Source: Albugo candida
Taxonomy: Eukaryota; Oomycota; Peronosporomycetes; Albuginales
Reading direction: 5' to 3'
Length of the DNA: 64,000 nt
Assembly (NCBI GenBank): GCA_040437565.1
Contig: JBDOQK010000006.1
Span: forward strand, 682,001-746,000
In this document: piece after piece, positions 21,899 to 33,396 of the stretch
How the letters are laid out: each line of letters starts with the position of its first letter
Position numbering within the stretch: the stretch's first letter is position 1
Translations under genes and position numbers: made by a program
Notes under the pieces: model-generated
Told to the model about the DNA's origin: nothing
Database searches by the model: none
What the model saw: only the letters and a program-made list of their open reading frames with translations

Positions 21899-24582
21899 GC
21901 ACAACACGTGAGAGCATCATCTAACGCAAGATTCCATCTTTACTCGTCGGCATCATCGTCTTAGTTGATTTTATCTTCCGAGACTACTTATAAACATCAA
22001 ATTCGATTTGTGCACACTGAGGCCGAATCAGAGCAAAAATCCCTGAGATCCGTCAGTGGGAGCAGACTGATAAAAGGGACCCCTAACAATTCATTAGATT
22101 TTGTCAACTCTGTGTGCCATCTTGGACACAATCGACGCATCAAGTTAATTAATTGTGATGTGAATAGATGTCGGTAACCGCCATATTCCGAGTAACACAA
22201 TCAGAGAGTAATAGAGCGATTTAATGTTTTTTTGCCATATANNNNNNNNNNNNNNNNNNNNNNNNNNNNNNNNNNNNNNNNNNNNNNNNNNNNNNNNNNN
22301 NNNNNNNNNNNNNNNNNNNNNNNNNNNNNNNNNNNNNNNNNCGCTCCATGACATACTTTGTGCAAGGTGACACATATGGCAATCAGTGCCTAAAAATGGT
22401 ATGATATCAAAAACAAGCGTCAACTGACATTCAACGAAAAAATTATGCCTAGCCGAAATCAAGAAGTATTCTTGCTGAGTATACATTTCGTCGGAAACCA
22501 TTCATCTTTATCATCAGGTGCCGTGCACATCAACATCAGCTCGAAGAAAGCGAGGGAGTGTGTTGCTCGTGTCGTCTGATTCACACGAATGTGTTGTTGC
22601 ATATTTATCGTTCACCGCTGGGTACACTTTGCCTCAGCGAGTGGAAGAAAAGATCCATGGAAGCAAGGAACTTATTCAAATCTAGCTGGCGCTATTTTGT
22701 GACTATACTGATAATACCTGATACCAGATTTGAGGGTGCTCAGGCGCATGTCGTCTGAGGCCAAATTTGATGCATCCAGGAGCTTTGATGACACATGCAG
22801 CTTCTCCGAATTTACTTGGGGAGCCTAGCATACTCCAAATTAAACGTTTAAAGAAAATTGTTGTTCTTGTGACGACAATACAGTTTCTACTCGTTCGCTC
22901 GCGAAGCTGTTTACCAAGTGAGTTAGCATGACACGACATCGTGGGGACGTTGATTTCGAACATAAATCGCCGCTACTACCAGTAAAAGGTTTGCATTCTG
23001 TGGTATCGCAAAAGCTCAAGTAAGTTCTCTTCCTGTAAGTCTCGCGGTATAATTAGAGCGTATGGTTTCTATTCAGCTCTCAGCTAACATGATCCTTCGA
23101 GTGCGCTTCCTAATATGCATATCGAACCAGTTTGATTTCGGCTCTTTGTTTGTTGGGAAATATACAATGCGGCAAATTGCTTTACAGAGGAGACAATGAC
23201 CCCAATTCGTAGATTTTGCGAACTACCTTGTAGTGTCTGGCACAGTCTCCGATTTCGATACGCCCTACTAACAACTTGAAGAATCTCCTTTGCTTTGCAC
23301 AACTCCTCCAACATTGATCATATATCCTCCTTTTCATCATGGACTGATGCCATCGGACTATGTTTGTGCGCTAATGATCCACGGGTCAGGGAAAGAGCTA
23401 TTCGTTTTAAAATGAATTCATTTTCGAGTTGCCCCAACATTGCATATTCATTATGATTATCCCTAGCCGAGACTGCTGCGATACATTCAATGTCACTGGT
23501 GGGACGGCAACAGGTCAGTAGCTGGAGAGAATGCAAAAAGATTGAAGATTTTCAGTACTGAATAATTCCATGATCCATGACCAAAAGTGATTCCCTTCAC
23601 CATCGATTGTCATCACCAAACATACCACTCACTGAAGAAGCTCCGTCTTATAGAACGTAATCAGTACAAATAGAGTTGAGAATAGCCATGCGGTCATGAC
23701 TACTGCATTTAGATAGGGCAGACACGTACGTTTCTTGTCACACACGCATCATCATGACAGGTATATAGCCAGGATATTCAACTAGCTGCGCTTCCGACGA
23801 TACTACAACAGGCACACGGTTGATACAACTAACGCGCTCTGAGTTGACCAAACNNNNNNNNNNNNNNNNNNNNNNNNNNNNNNNNNNNNNNNNNNNNNNN
23901 NNNNNNNNNNNNNNNNNNNNNNNNNNNNNNNNNNNNNNNNNNNNNNNNNNNNNAGAATAGCCATGCGGTCATGACTACTGCATTTAGATAGGGCAGACAC
24001 GTACGTTTCTTGTCACACACGCATCATCATGACAGGTATATAGCCAGGATATTCAACTAGCTGCGCTTCCGACGATACTACAACAGGCACACGGTTGATA
24101 CAACTAACGCGCTCTGAGTTGACCAAACAATCAATTCGAGAACTGCGTAGCAGCCTAGAGTGGAGTATTTGTCATTTGAATTCAAGCTAGTAATAAGACA
24201 ACTGTGTGCATCACGGTCTGTGTACAGTACCGAGAAATGGAGTCGCTGAAGCAGTCCAAAATCAGCAGACGGATACGCCTGTGAAATCACGGCTCAAGTA
24301 CAAACTCTATAAGCGAAGCTTAGCATATATCCATGATTCCACTTCGACTTGCAAGCATACCGCAATGTATATACAGATGAGCTCCGGATTGTCAACTTTG
24401 CAATGACTCTTTGACAAAACAAATACAGTTTATCGCCATTAGCGCTTTCGAATAGCTGCGAGGGAAGAAAAGCTTCTAGTAGATAATAATTCATTTCGCA
24501 AGTTGTCAATTTGATTGGGATGATGAGCAAGTGATGCCCAACAATATGCAAATCATTGCAGTCTTTGTATTCGGTCCTCTTG
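21899..24582. other. gene-poor stretch with two gaps
   Basis: No gene is supported. The gap 22242-22341 has unrelated flanks. The gap 23854-23953 is flanked by a 175-bp duplicate (23679-23853 and 23954-24128), an unmerged overlap. Open frames here are short and without recognisable features. Confidence 0.55.
23679..24128. repeat. 175-bp sequence on both sides of a 100-N gap
   Basis: 23679-23853 equals 23954-24128, with only the 100 Ns between. It is an assembly overlap, not a tandem duplication. Confidence 0.9.
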
Positions 24583-24861
24583 ATGTTTGATTCGACATTA
24601 TTACTACAATGCATCTTAAGTGTTCTCGCATTCCGACTACCGGATCAAGCTGCCCATTCACTGGTACCACGATGTACCCATGAGAACAAAACTGCCTGTA
24701 GGTACTCTTGCTACGGTGATCACGGTGCTCACTCAATATGGCGTAATTTTCCCGTCGATGGAGATTATTTCTTCAGTAATATGTACGCCAAGATCGTGAC
24801 ACCAGAAGGGGAGGTACACATTCCGCCACATCAGCGTAAAACATACGTTGTCCTCTCGTAG
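24583..24861 (+). CDS. candidate small secreted protein
   Basis: An ATG-started frame of 92 aa. The first 20 or so residues (MFDSTLLLQCILSVLAFRLP) look like a signal peptide. The mature part has few residues but a Cys cluster, CTHENKTACRYSCYGDHG. It contains C-x3-C-x4-G, which resembles but does not match the CX2CX5G motif known from Albugo candida secreted proteins. The tail (YAKIVTPEGEVHIPPHQRK) is not repetitive. It sits alone in gene-poor DNA, a common setting for oomycete effectors. Expression is unproven, and the frame is short enough to be chance. Confidence 0.42.
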   Translation: MFDSTLLLQCILSVLAFRLPDQAAHSLVPRCTHENKTACRYSCYGDHGAHSIWRNFPVDGDYFFSNMYAKIVTPEGEVHIPPHQRKTYVVLS

Positions 24862-25324
24862 TGCGTATCCTTGAGATCTATTAGCCAAAGACGAAGAAGG
24901 GTACTTAAATAGAGGACACGTATAACCAGTACCTCTATTCAACAAATGTGTCACAAGGACTCTTATGAACATGCTTGTAACGGCGTAGAAGAAGGTTTTG
25001 TATGTGTCAAAGTTCCCGTAAAGTCATGCAAATGACTCAACAGCCGAACCCGTCTTACTGATACCAGCCAATATTGTTTTCTGGAATAGTAAAGGCGAGG
25101 AAAAAGCTAGTCACGCTAATGGCTTTTTGATTTGTAATTTGCTGACACGTATGGAGTTATATGTAAACTGCGTCCTGGGGCCCTGGATACCGTCATGGAG
25201 GTGTGGGTGAACTTCCTCCCCTAATTCAAGATGATGTGCGCAATGCATTCACAAACTTGGATCACCAGCAGCCATAACTTCCCACTTTGCAAATTTTCGA
25301 TCGATCAAGAGCCCAGCATCTACA

Positions 25325-25900
25325 ATGAAATACCCAATAAGAAGCTTGTGTATCATGTCGCTCTTTTGCGCCACCGAGTCTGGCAAATGCAAACCAAAAC
25401 ATTGTTTCCAATATTATTACCTCATCGAATCGATGGATAAGGAGGAGGTGCTCAAAGGTGGGATCACCTTCGACTTTCAAACTGGTAAAGTCATGTTAGA
25501 CCTGAAGCTAAGCGTGCAGGAGCACTACAAATACTCTTACAATACCGTCAAAGTGCATTTACATCATGCTGACCCCAAAGAAACCCCCAATTACTCTAAA
25601 TGCAAGGGATTAGGCAATCACTATGACCCTTTCCTCTATTGTGGAGCCAAGTCTGAGCATAAGCTTACAAAGTGTACGAATAGCGCATTAGTCAAAGGAG
25701 CATATGAAGCTGGCGATATTACTGCGCAACTTGGTGGCTCATTGAAACTGATACCTGGACAAATATTCAATACCACCTCCCCTTTCAATCGATTCAAGCA
25801 CGTCAGCGGTCTTAGTGTTGTTGTCCATGCCGATCTTATAAGCAATTCAAGTCAAACTGACATCATTGCTTGTGGCCGACCAAAACGAGTCAAGTGCTGA
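25325..25900 (+). CDS. copper-only SOD-like secreted protein, copy A
   Basis: A single-exon frame of 191 aa that shows the Cu/Zn superoxide dismutase fold pattern. KVHLHHAD gives the first two copper His, GNHYDPF the third, and VVVHAD the fourth. The disulphide Cys pair is present in SKCKGLG and IIACG. The Zn ligands of classical enzymes are missing except the Asp in YEAGDITAQLG, and the loop between VVVHAD and IIACG is very short. Both traits are those of copper-only SODs found in fungi and oomycetes, usually secreted. The active-site Arg before the last Cys is replaced (DIIACG), so activity may differ. The N-terminus has a weak signal-like stretch (LCIMSLFCATESG). Related to the minus-strand gene at 33.4-34.0 kb. 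Confidence 0.75.
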   Translation: MKYPIRSLCIMSLFCATESGKCKPKHCFQYYYLIESMDKEEVLKGGITFDFQTGKVMLDLKLSVQEHYKYSYNTVKVHLHHADPKETPNYSKCKGLGNHYDPFLYCGAKSEHKLTKCTNSALVKGAYEAGDITAQLGGSLKLIPGQIFNTTSPFNRFKHVSGLSVVVHADLISNSSQTDIIACGRPKRVKC

Positions 25901-25903
25901 GGA

Positions 25904-26574
25904 ATTTTATACGATATCTAGCAATAATGATCAAAGGTCAGAGAAGCGAATAGTGAAACCATCAGTGCTTTTAGCTCGTTAGTGCCGATACGTATGATAA
26001 AACTAATTTTGTCTTGGATATCTTTTTTGTCGCGCAATCTTGGCTTTGAATTATCTGTTTTCTCGAGTCGTTCGATTTGCACTTATGGGAGTTGACGCGT
26101 GCACTCGAGATTACTTATCATTTGCTCGATGCAAGACCAACCGCCCCCGTTGTGTAGCAAGCATTGATCAAGGGGGAAGAAGCAAACTAAAGAACCAAGA
26201 TTTTGTCCAGCCTTAGAGAAGCTCATATTGGATTTGGATAGACCTGACAGGGCAGACTTCCATGTCATTCGTCGAATTACGGATCGGTAGGCAATCATAA
26301 CAAGACGAACATGCTTCCTCTGCATCATTAATCCTATCACTTTTGTCGTTTAGATATATCAGTTCTGTCATCCATTTGATGTCAATGTATGAAACCATAG
26401 CATAGACGCTCAGACGTACCTCTAATCCATCGAGAGCACATAGTCTTGTTGACATAATCGCATACTTAACTATCCTCCCAATTAGTGTCAGAGATGAAGG
26501 GCATAAGCTTATATGTCTGATTTTCAAGCGAGGAGAACATCATTCACTTTAACGCTGCTGTGTGTTCTCAGCCC
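25904..26574. other. intergenic, nothing recognised
   Basis: About 670 bp between the copper-only SOD-like gene and the next open frame. Only short frames on both strands; no supported feature. Confidence 0.5.
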
Positions 26575-27276
26575 ATGATTATAATTTTTATATTTAATGC
26601 TTATTCGGTGACACCAGCTGTGCAGCAAGGTCATAAGACAATGTGTTTGAGGTATCGGCAGGATTCATTTTACTGGACTCGAAGATCGGCTCGTGACCGA
26701 TTTCCAGTGAATACAAAGCGCTGTACAATAGGGACAGTAATGTGCCGATGTAGATCAGCAATATACTCAACAAACACCGAAAGACCTCTACCGCGTGATC
26801 GATCACGTATACCACAAGCACATTCAGACCTGCTGACGTCAAAAAGCAATTCCAGATCAAATGGTTTGATGCTAGACTCTTTCGTGTACAGCGGAACAGG
26901 TCTCACTATCGTAATTTCGGTGCCAACTCATAAAAGTCTCGATAGTCCTTATCATATTTATCACGACAAAAAGACGTACACCTATCATCATAAGGCCATT
27001 TTACATGTTTTATCAATATTCGGGGATTGTTTGGCGATAAATGAGGCGCATAGGCATTGTCCTGGAACTAAAACAAAATTGCAACAAGGAAAAGACCAGC
27101 AACTTGAAAGATTCAGCTCAGGTGCAGCGTATCACAAGCCTATCACAGTGTGTGGTGATTCAAGGACAATTTCGCAATCTACTCGACCCATAATGCTCAG
27201 GTGGAAATGTAAGACATGCCACGGTTTATTTACGTTCGAATACGCCTGTAATGAGTACAATCACATTACATTCTAA
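26575..27276 (+). CDS. candidate secreted protein, unknown family
   Basis: An uninterrupted frame of 233 codons from ATG 26575 is long for non-coding DNA of this composition. The start MIIIFIFNAYSVTPAVQQG is a plausible signal peptide with cleavage near VQQG. The mature protein is basic (many Arg, Lys, His) with scattered Cys and a C-terminal KCKTCHGLFTFEYAC. I recognise no domain, and no RxLR motif at the usual place. Its length supports a real gene. The basic, low-similarity composition would also fit a decaying one. Confidence 0.45.
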   Translation: MIIIFIFNAYSVTPAVQQGHKTMCLRYRQDSFYWTRRSARDRFPVNTKRCTIGTVMCRCRSAIYSTNTERPLPRDRSRIPQAHSDLLTSKSNSRSNGLMLDSFVYSGTGLTIVISVPTHKSLDSPYHIYHDKKTYTYHHKAILHVLSIFGDCLAINEAHRHCPGTKTKLQQGKDQQLERFSSGAAYHKPITVCGDSRTISQSTRPIMLRWKCKTCHGLFTFEYACNEYNHITF

Positions 27277-28686
27277 ATAGCGCGATTTCGTGGACCATCC
27301 ACATGGATGTAGACACTATGCATTACCTTCTTGTCCTGATCGTATCTCTTTGCTCCGGGCAATCAAGTATGTCGACATATTGCTCAAGTGTGGATCTTAC
27401 GAGATTATACATATGGAAACAATTGGAAGTATTGGACTGAAGTCGGTTGGACGACCTACAAACAGATAATTGATGAGCAATTTTCGTGTTCACACAACGA
27501 GCGATTCCTTGGTTTTGGTCTTCGGACCGGAGTCATCGTACTAGAAATCATCGCATATTAAAGCTGATGTGACCTCAGAAAACAAAACGTGTTCCTGAGG
27601 TGCTACCGGTCCTGGAGCTCATGCGTTAAGTAGATCCTCAAGATTAGGAAGGATACGTGAACATCTTGAGACTTGCGGTGTTTTAAGGTGCACAAAAATA
27701 CTCATCCAAATGATCGATACATGATTGGTAGTCGACGGGTACGAATCTAGACAGTGGACATTTGATACAAAAACATTAGGTAGCCATGAACAAAAAAAAT
27801 GCTTTTATGTGCGATGGAAAGCCGACTAGACTGTAGGCTAGCAGTACGTTAAATGCGTGTGTAGGACGTGATGACGAGAAGAAGACCTCGAATTTGCGAA
27901 GCCGTAAAATGCTATCATACTCTGTTACCTGCTATAAATTTAAACCGCATGACTGCCATAAATCAACTCTACTTCCGTCTTAAGGAATAGCTAGCGTGAC
28001 ACTTGGAGCTGTATCTATGCTTTACTTGCTATCCAAATTAGTTCCAAACCACCATTTTCAGTATTTTAGCACAAACAACGCCACTAATCAGTACATCAGA
28101 ATGCAAGAGAAAAGATTTCGGCTTTTTGATGGCGCTAGTGTGATCTGTAATAATAGAGCTTGTGATTATCTGTAGAAAGCTTGCAATGACTGCAGTGACG
28201 GAAGTGATATATAGCATAGGTGATGAACTGTCAGCTTATACTATAGAGAGCACAAAATGGCTAAGAGATGAGGTCGTAGCCATAGGGCTGACAAATTGAA
28301 TGATTTTTCAGCTTCGGCCACGAAATCTTGGTGTAGATTTCCTCGAGTCGATAACCACGGCCCAGCCATACCTGTGATGCAATCTTTTACATGCAGAGAA
28401 AGGACGATACCTGACGCGACTACTTTATAAACAAACTCTTTGCATGTGGTCTATGGTCACACACCTGCTACAAGTACCATCCCTTCAATTGCAAGAAATA
28501 TTTCTGTCCTGTAGAACAGTGTGAAGAGGCTTGCATTAAATCCGCGAACGCCCGGTCAATTATGTTGTTTCTCTAATAATGTTGATGATCAAATATATAA
28601 TGAATGTGCACGTAGCCACAACTTTACTACAGTAACATATTCTCCCTATTCTATACCTGTCGTGCTGTCTCCGATGTCCACAGTAG
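27277..28686. other. gene-poor stretch, nothing recognised
   Basis: About 1.4 kb with stops in all frames at short intervals and no family match. No repeats stand out. Confidence 0.55.
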
Positions 28687-29091
28687 TCACACTAAGTTCC
28701 TCCCAGTGATCCGAATCTGCTCACATGTGCAAGAATGATATATACTTGAGAAAGCGCTCCAGGGTAATGAGGTAAAGTCCTTTGACGTACTTGCTTTCTT
28801 CCAGCACATGTATATAACGGTGTCATTAGCAATACCATAATCTTCTATGGTTGCAGTATTACTGAGCTCCTTGGAGGTTTTCTAGATGTCACTTTACGTC
28901 ATAAACGGATGATCGCATGGAGATAGAGTTTATTCTCAGACCTGATTGAGTCCCTGCCACAGCTGAATATTCTGAGGTGGCATCTGAAATATTGATCCAA
29001 TTGTTTCCTTGACAGAGAGAAGCGTATCTGATGGCTGTACATTCAAGAAAACTGTCTGATGTTGGCGCTTGACACGGATGTAAGGACCCAT
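28687..29091 (-). CDS. ubiquitin-like protein, elongin-B-like
   Basis: Two exons (29091-28942 and 28881-28687) with a 60-bp GT-AG intron give about 114 aa, close to elongin B. The first exon is a beta-grasp start, YIRVKRQHQTVFLNVQPSD, then TLLSVKETIGSIFQMPPQNI, matching the elongin-B pattern of a basic first strand and a PP-x-x-I/Q turn. The second exon supplies TIEDYGIANDTVIYMCWKK, the last strand of the fold. Elongin B is the adaptor of Cullin-2/5 E3 ligases and of elongin. Ubiquitin-like fold is confident, the specific elongin-B call less so. An in-frame ATG at 29151 would add 20 residues. The tail after WKKA could be removed by a further GTACGT intron that I could not close. Confidence 0.68.
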
Positions 29092-29151
29092 TCCAGATAA
29101 ACGTTTTTGTGAATTACGGTAGCCTAAATTCTGACCGTTTACTCGTGTCAT

Positions 29152-29803
29152 CGACTTTGCTTATTGACTTATCGGTGGGGTCCGATGTCAGATTTATGCT
29201 ATTGCCAGTGAGTGCATACGTTATCTGAAATTTTTCTCTATATTCGTTTCTCTATGAGTGCTTCTTTACATTTGCATTGTGATTGATTCTATATCGCAAT
29301 ATATCGCCCATTGCCCTCACTGATCTCAGGATAAGTGATCGAGTAGCGATGTAATCAAACAGAAGCCTACTATTCCTTGTACCGTATCTGCTTCCTCTTC
29401 GGCGTATTTGATAGACGTTTCTCTATGTAGTTGATTGCTTGTGATTATTACAGTGAAATCTCATCACTACTCGTCCGCCTTGATGCGTATTGATGCAGCG
29501 ATTACCCGTCCATGAATTGGAGGACTCGACTTCTCACATACCTTCTATATACGCAGTTCTTTGACCAAGGAAACTGCAAATTCTGCAGCGCTTTCTTCGC
29601 TGTACAGCAAGGTCTAGCTGGCATCTCACTATGCAAACTTAAGTGTAGCCTGAAACATGGCTCCATCTGCCGATAGCTGTATTGGTAGAAACGATTGCCA
29701 AGTGTGCAAAGCACACAGATATGAGTTGTTCCTACTGAGGCAATGCTGTTGCTCACTCAATTCCATCGTTTCTCATTGCTATCCGTACTAAAAATTAACG
29801 AAG
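29152..29803. other. intergenic, nothing recognised
   Basis: About 650 bp upstream of the elongin-B-like gene. A Cys-rich minus-strand frame at 29502-29756 has no start context or family match and is not called. Confidence 0.5.
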
Positions 29804-30094
29804 ATGAACAACAAAGTTGGTGTGATTATAACCATCTTTTGGAGTGTAGTCTGCTGTTTGCAATCTAAGCCACCTTTGAGACAGCGCAGATATGCGATTC
29901 TGCCGTCAAAACAGCGCTATTCCACAATCGGAACAAGCTTAAGAGTGGTCTCACATCGAATTGTTTCGACCCCAATATTATGCTGTGTTATCACATCTCT
30001 TGAAAGAGATGTTTGGTGGAGCGCGCATTCGAATGCCGGGTCGAGCCTTCTTCGAAAAGCAGGAATGAGATCTACCGGTAACAATAGCATTTGA
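29804..30094 (+). CDS. candidate small secreted protein
   Basis: An ATG-started frame of 96 aa opening with a good signal peptide (MNNKVGVIITIFWSVVCCLQS), then a basic region (PPLRQRRYAILPSKQRY) and a Ser/Arg-rich tail. No domain is recognised. There is no dEER-like motif after the basic region, so it is not a clear RxLR effector. The 3' half lies in sequence that is repeated across the neighbouring gap. Short length limits confidence. Confidence 0.4.
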   Translation: MNNKVGVIITIFWSVVCCLQSKPPLRQRRYAILPSKQRYSTIGTSLRVVSHRIVSTPILCCVITSLERDVWWSAHSNAGSSLLRKAGMRSTGNNSI

Positions 30095-30415
30095 ACGTCT
30101 AACAAGTATTTGTTTTTCTCTATTGGTCCCGAAATGAGGAATGCATCTTCAATTTAATGNNNNNNNNNNNNNNNNNNNNNNNNNNNNNNNNNNNNNNNNN
30201 NNNNNNNNNNNNNNNNNNNNNNNNNNNNNNNNNNNNNNNNNNNNNNNNNNNNNNNNNNNAAGAGATGTTTGGTGGAGCGCGCATTCGAATGCCGGGTCGA
30301 GCCTTCTTCGAAAAGCAGGAATGAGATCTACCGGTAACAATAGCATTTAAACGTCTAACAAGTATTTGTTTTTCTCTATTGGTCCCGAAATGAGGAATGC
30401 ATCTTCAATTTAATG
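30004..30415. repeat. 156-bp sequence on both sides of a 100-N gap
   Basis: 30004-30159 recurs at 30260-30415 across the 100 Ns at 30160-30259, with one substitution seen. Probable unmerged contig ends. Confidence 0.88.
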
Positions 30416-30939
30416 ACTCTGTGTCAAAAGGTCATCCCGCGTAAACAATGTGATGGCTCATCTATGGCATTCTTTGCATAATCTTTTCAAATCCCTTCAA
30501 AATTTGGACAGGCCGCAGTCATCCACTGAATTATATTTCAAAGGAGTGCGTACTCCATACTTCAACAGCAAGTGTGAGTTTGGCTTCTGCTTCTCGAACT
30601 TCTGGTGGATTGGAATTCCAGCTAGGTCAAGTGAGGGACGCATTCGATCGATGAAACTCTTTTAGAGGGCACGAAGAAATTAGTGCGCACGGTGATGGTA
30701 CTTGAGCAAGTCTGGAGATTTTCATGGAATGCGTGCGTGTCTATAAGATCACTTTTAAGATCGTTGCTGCTGGATTTGAAAAGAAATTACATCAAGGGTA
30801 TGTTGCTGTCTCAATAATCGCAAAAGGAGATCACAAGTTGAGACGAAACCAGTGGAAAAACTAATTTTTATATCGTTGGTAACTTCGCACAGGCTCCATG
30901 AACGTTATTAAGGTCTATTGCGGATCAGAATAACATACT
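30416..30939. other. intergenic, nothing recognised
   Basis: About 520 bp between a gap overlap and the stop of the PP6-like gene. No supported feature. Confidence 0.5.
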
Positions 30940-32117
30940 CTACAAAAAGTAGGGGACAGTCGCACGTTCCGAGTAATTATCACATGATTCGGGAACCTAC
31001 ATAGCAATTAGATCTACCACTTGAGTTGATTGCGATGAGAAAAGTACCTCACGAAATAGTTTGAACTCTCTTGACAGATTCTCGTCGAATGCTAATATTG
31101 CAGCCACATTGCCACAGCGATAACAGTAATTGGGAGCAGACCACACGGTTACCAAATTCTGATCTGGAAACATGTACTTGTATCCTTCTTGAACTAGTTG
31201 ATGTGCCCGACATATAAGCTCCAGACCGTTAATGTGGTTGAATTCTCGTGTGACTTTCGCACCGAATAAGTAACCTGCGCCTCGAGGACTCATAGCCCAC
31301 GTCTCGATTTCTTCAGGATCCGACCACATGAGATCACAGAACGAGCCTTCATGTGGAACCTCCTGATGGCGTTCAATGACACGGATCTGGTCCAAAGTTC
31401 GAATTTCAGGAGACAAACCACCATGAACACATAAAATGCGCCCATCAATGACAGCTGCTAGATTCAAATAATCGAACACATCGGTACAGTATTTCCAAGG
31501 ATTAGCATTTCCATATTTGCGAACGCACTCTTCATAGAAACCATACACTTGCGTGATTTGTCGACACTCATGATTCCCCCGAAGCAAAGTGATACGATCA
31601 GGATACCTACAAAATATGAGTGGGGTCAAGAAAAAAGGATGCGTCAAGTGAGCTGACTCTACCGGGCTTTTAAACATAGCAGTAACTCAAAAGTTTCCAC
31701 ACTATTATGTCCACGATCCACAAAATCGCCCTACAGTATAAAAATGTTATTCTTCTCAAATGCAACCAATTGAACGCATATTGCCATGAAAATATAGTTG
31801 GTGTGCGTGATGTTGCCACCAGAGCGAAATAGTTCCAGTAAGTCGAAAAACTGTCCATGAATATCGCCGCAGACCGTGACAGGACTAGTGACAGGTTGCA
31901 CATTGGACTCTTCAATGAGCTGGTCCTTGACCATGTCGCAAACTTGTTTTAGTTCTAATTCTGTAAGTAGTTTTCCATCTCTCAGAGATTCTATCCATTC
32001 ATCCAATCCACCCCGTCGAAATGTATTTGCTTTGTCAACGACATCGAGCGAATGAATGGCTGTTGTGGTTTCAGCAACGTTATGTGAAGGAGATTCGTTC
32101 TGTTCAGTGGATGCCAT
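30940..32117 (-). CDS. PPP6C: serine/threonine protein phosphatase, PP6 catalytic subunit type
   Basis: Four exons (32117-31785, 31730-31663, 31606-31048, 30996-30940) encode 338 aa. All metal-site motifs of the PPP family are present: GDIHGQ, GDFVDRG, LRGNHE, and HGGLSP. Also seen are the PP6-like stretches [33 protein letters not shown] and [10 protein letters not shown]. The tiny last exon restores the conserved C-terminus ending PYFL, which in PP6 is TPYFL while PP2A and PP4 end DYFL. The first intron begins GC rather than GT (ATG|GCAATA...TGTAG), a GC-AG intron. The N-terminus is about 30 residues longer than in animals. PP6 acts with SAPS-type subunits in cell cycle and signalling. Confidence 0.92.
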
Positions 32118-33396
32118 GCTTTGTTAAGGTATGGTGATGACTGTCGAGACGTCTAAAAGCTCTGCACCGAGATCTCGATAGTGGGCTTCGTTCTGTTGTG
32201 CACGACTTATCTTTGATGTTAGACGCACGTAAATCTAGGATCCAGCCTACCCTGAATCTCACAGAACGATTTTGGCTTTGGTTCTTGACAGACACGATTT
32301 CACAGCGTATCAGTCACATTGGGAGTATATGATGATTGTGCTATGCGTTTCGATTACACTTGTCGATAATTTTCTGAACAGCTGACTTGTACAATTTGGC
32401 AAGGTTGTATGCAGCTCTAGTATACGTGCAATTCACAGGAGCATTTCTTTTGCATTGAAAGATTAAAGAATCGCTGTTCAAACGTCTCAAATTGCTGGTC
32501 AACATACTGTTTTTCACATGGACAATCTACTGTGTTCCATCCAAATGCATTGTTATCACTGAAGCGAGCGATGGCATCAAGGACATATAAAACGATATTG
32601 CATATGATACCCTATAAGCAATGCGTAAAATTCTTTGGTACCCGGCTTGATCACGTTATGGAGTGCAGATCCTTTGAGCATCTCAAGACCATTTCAATAT
32701 GAATGTAATACATTTACAGCTCAAAAACAGAGCAAAAGTAATCAGGCTGACGATCATAGCAGGTTGCCACAAGTGACGCTATGATATGTACTTTGAGAAG
32801 CAGACGTGCAAGCTTGCACACTTTCAACATTGACATGGTCGTGATGATCATTCGAATCCAGTCGTTATCATCTTGCAAAGAGAATGAGCGCTGCACCTTA
32901 GATACCCAAGGAGTGAATTCGAGGATTTGCGGTGTTATGTGTAGCTGAGCTGGACCAGATGGCATGGCTCAAAAATGCATATAGAAACATGGTTAAAAAT
33001 CAATCCGGGGAATCATAATGCTCATGAGGATCTGCTGCTCCAATAAGCAAAGGAAAGGCGAATGCTGTCATCTTCAATTAGAAATTGAAGCCGGAAGGTC
33101 GATGGTCGTAATGGAAATCAGTCATACTTTGGAGCATCTGCTAATATCAGTGTCAAATTACGCTGGCTGCAAATTCAAGAGACGCAAGGTTCATATCCTG
33201 TATTGCATAGTTCTGAATTTGACCGAGACAATCACCTGCAGGGGCAGAATGCGAGAATTCAGTGACGCGACTCGCAAAAAGAAGCAAAAAAGTCTCAGGA
33301 TTACAATTTATCATGCAAATCAAATTCAACAGAAACGACAATACGATACCGCTATTTGCTCATCCTCTTCATCATTCTTGCCAAAATAAAGGGTCA
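32118..33396. other. gene-poor stretch, nothing recognised
   Basis: About 1.3 kb between two minus-strand genes. Frames up to 123 codons occur on the plus strand antisense to the next gene, and an 83-codon minus frame at 32714-32965 is hydrophobic and unassigned. None has support beyond being open. Confidence 0.5.

Noticed and set aside
29804-30094. RxLR effector call for the small secreted protein
   Set aside because: The LRQRRY word after the signal peptide is not a proper RxLR and no dEER-like motif follows.
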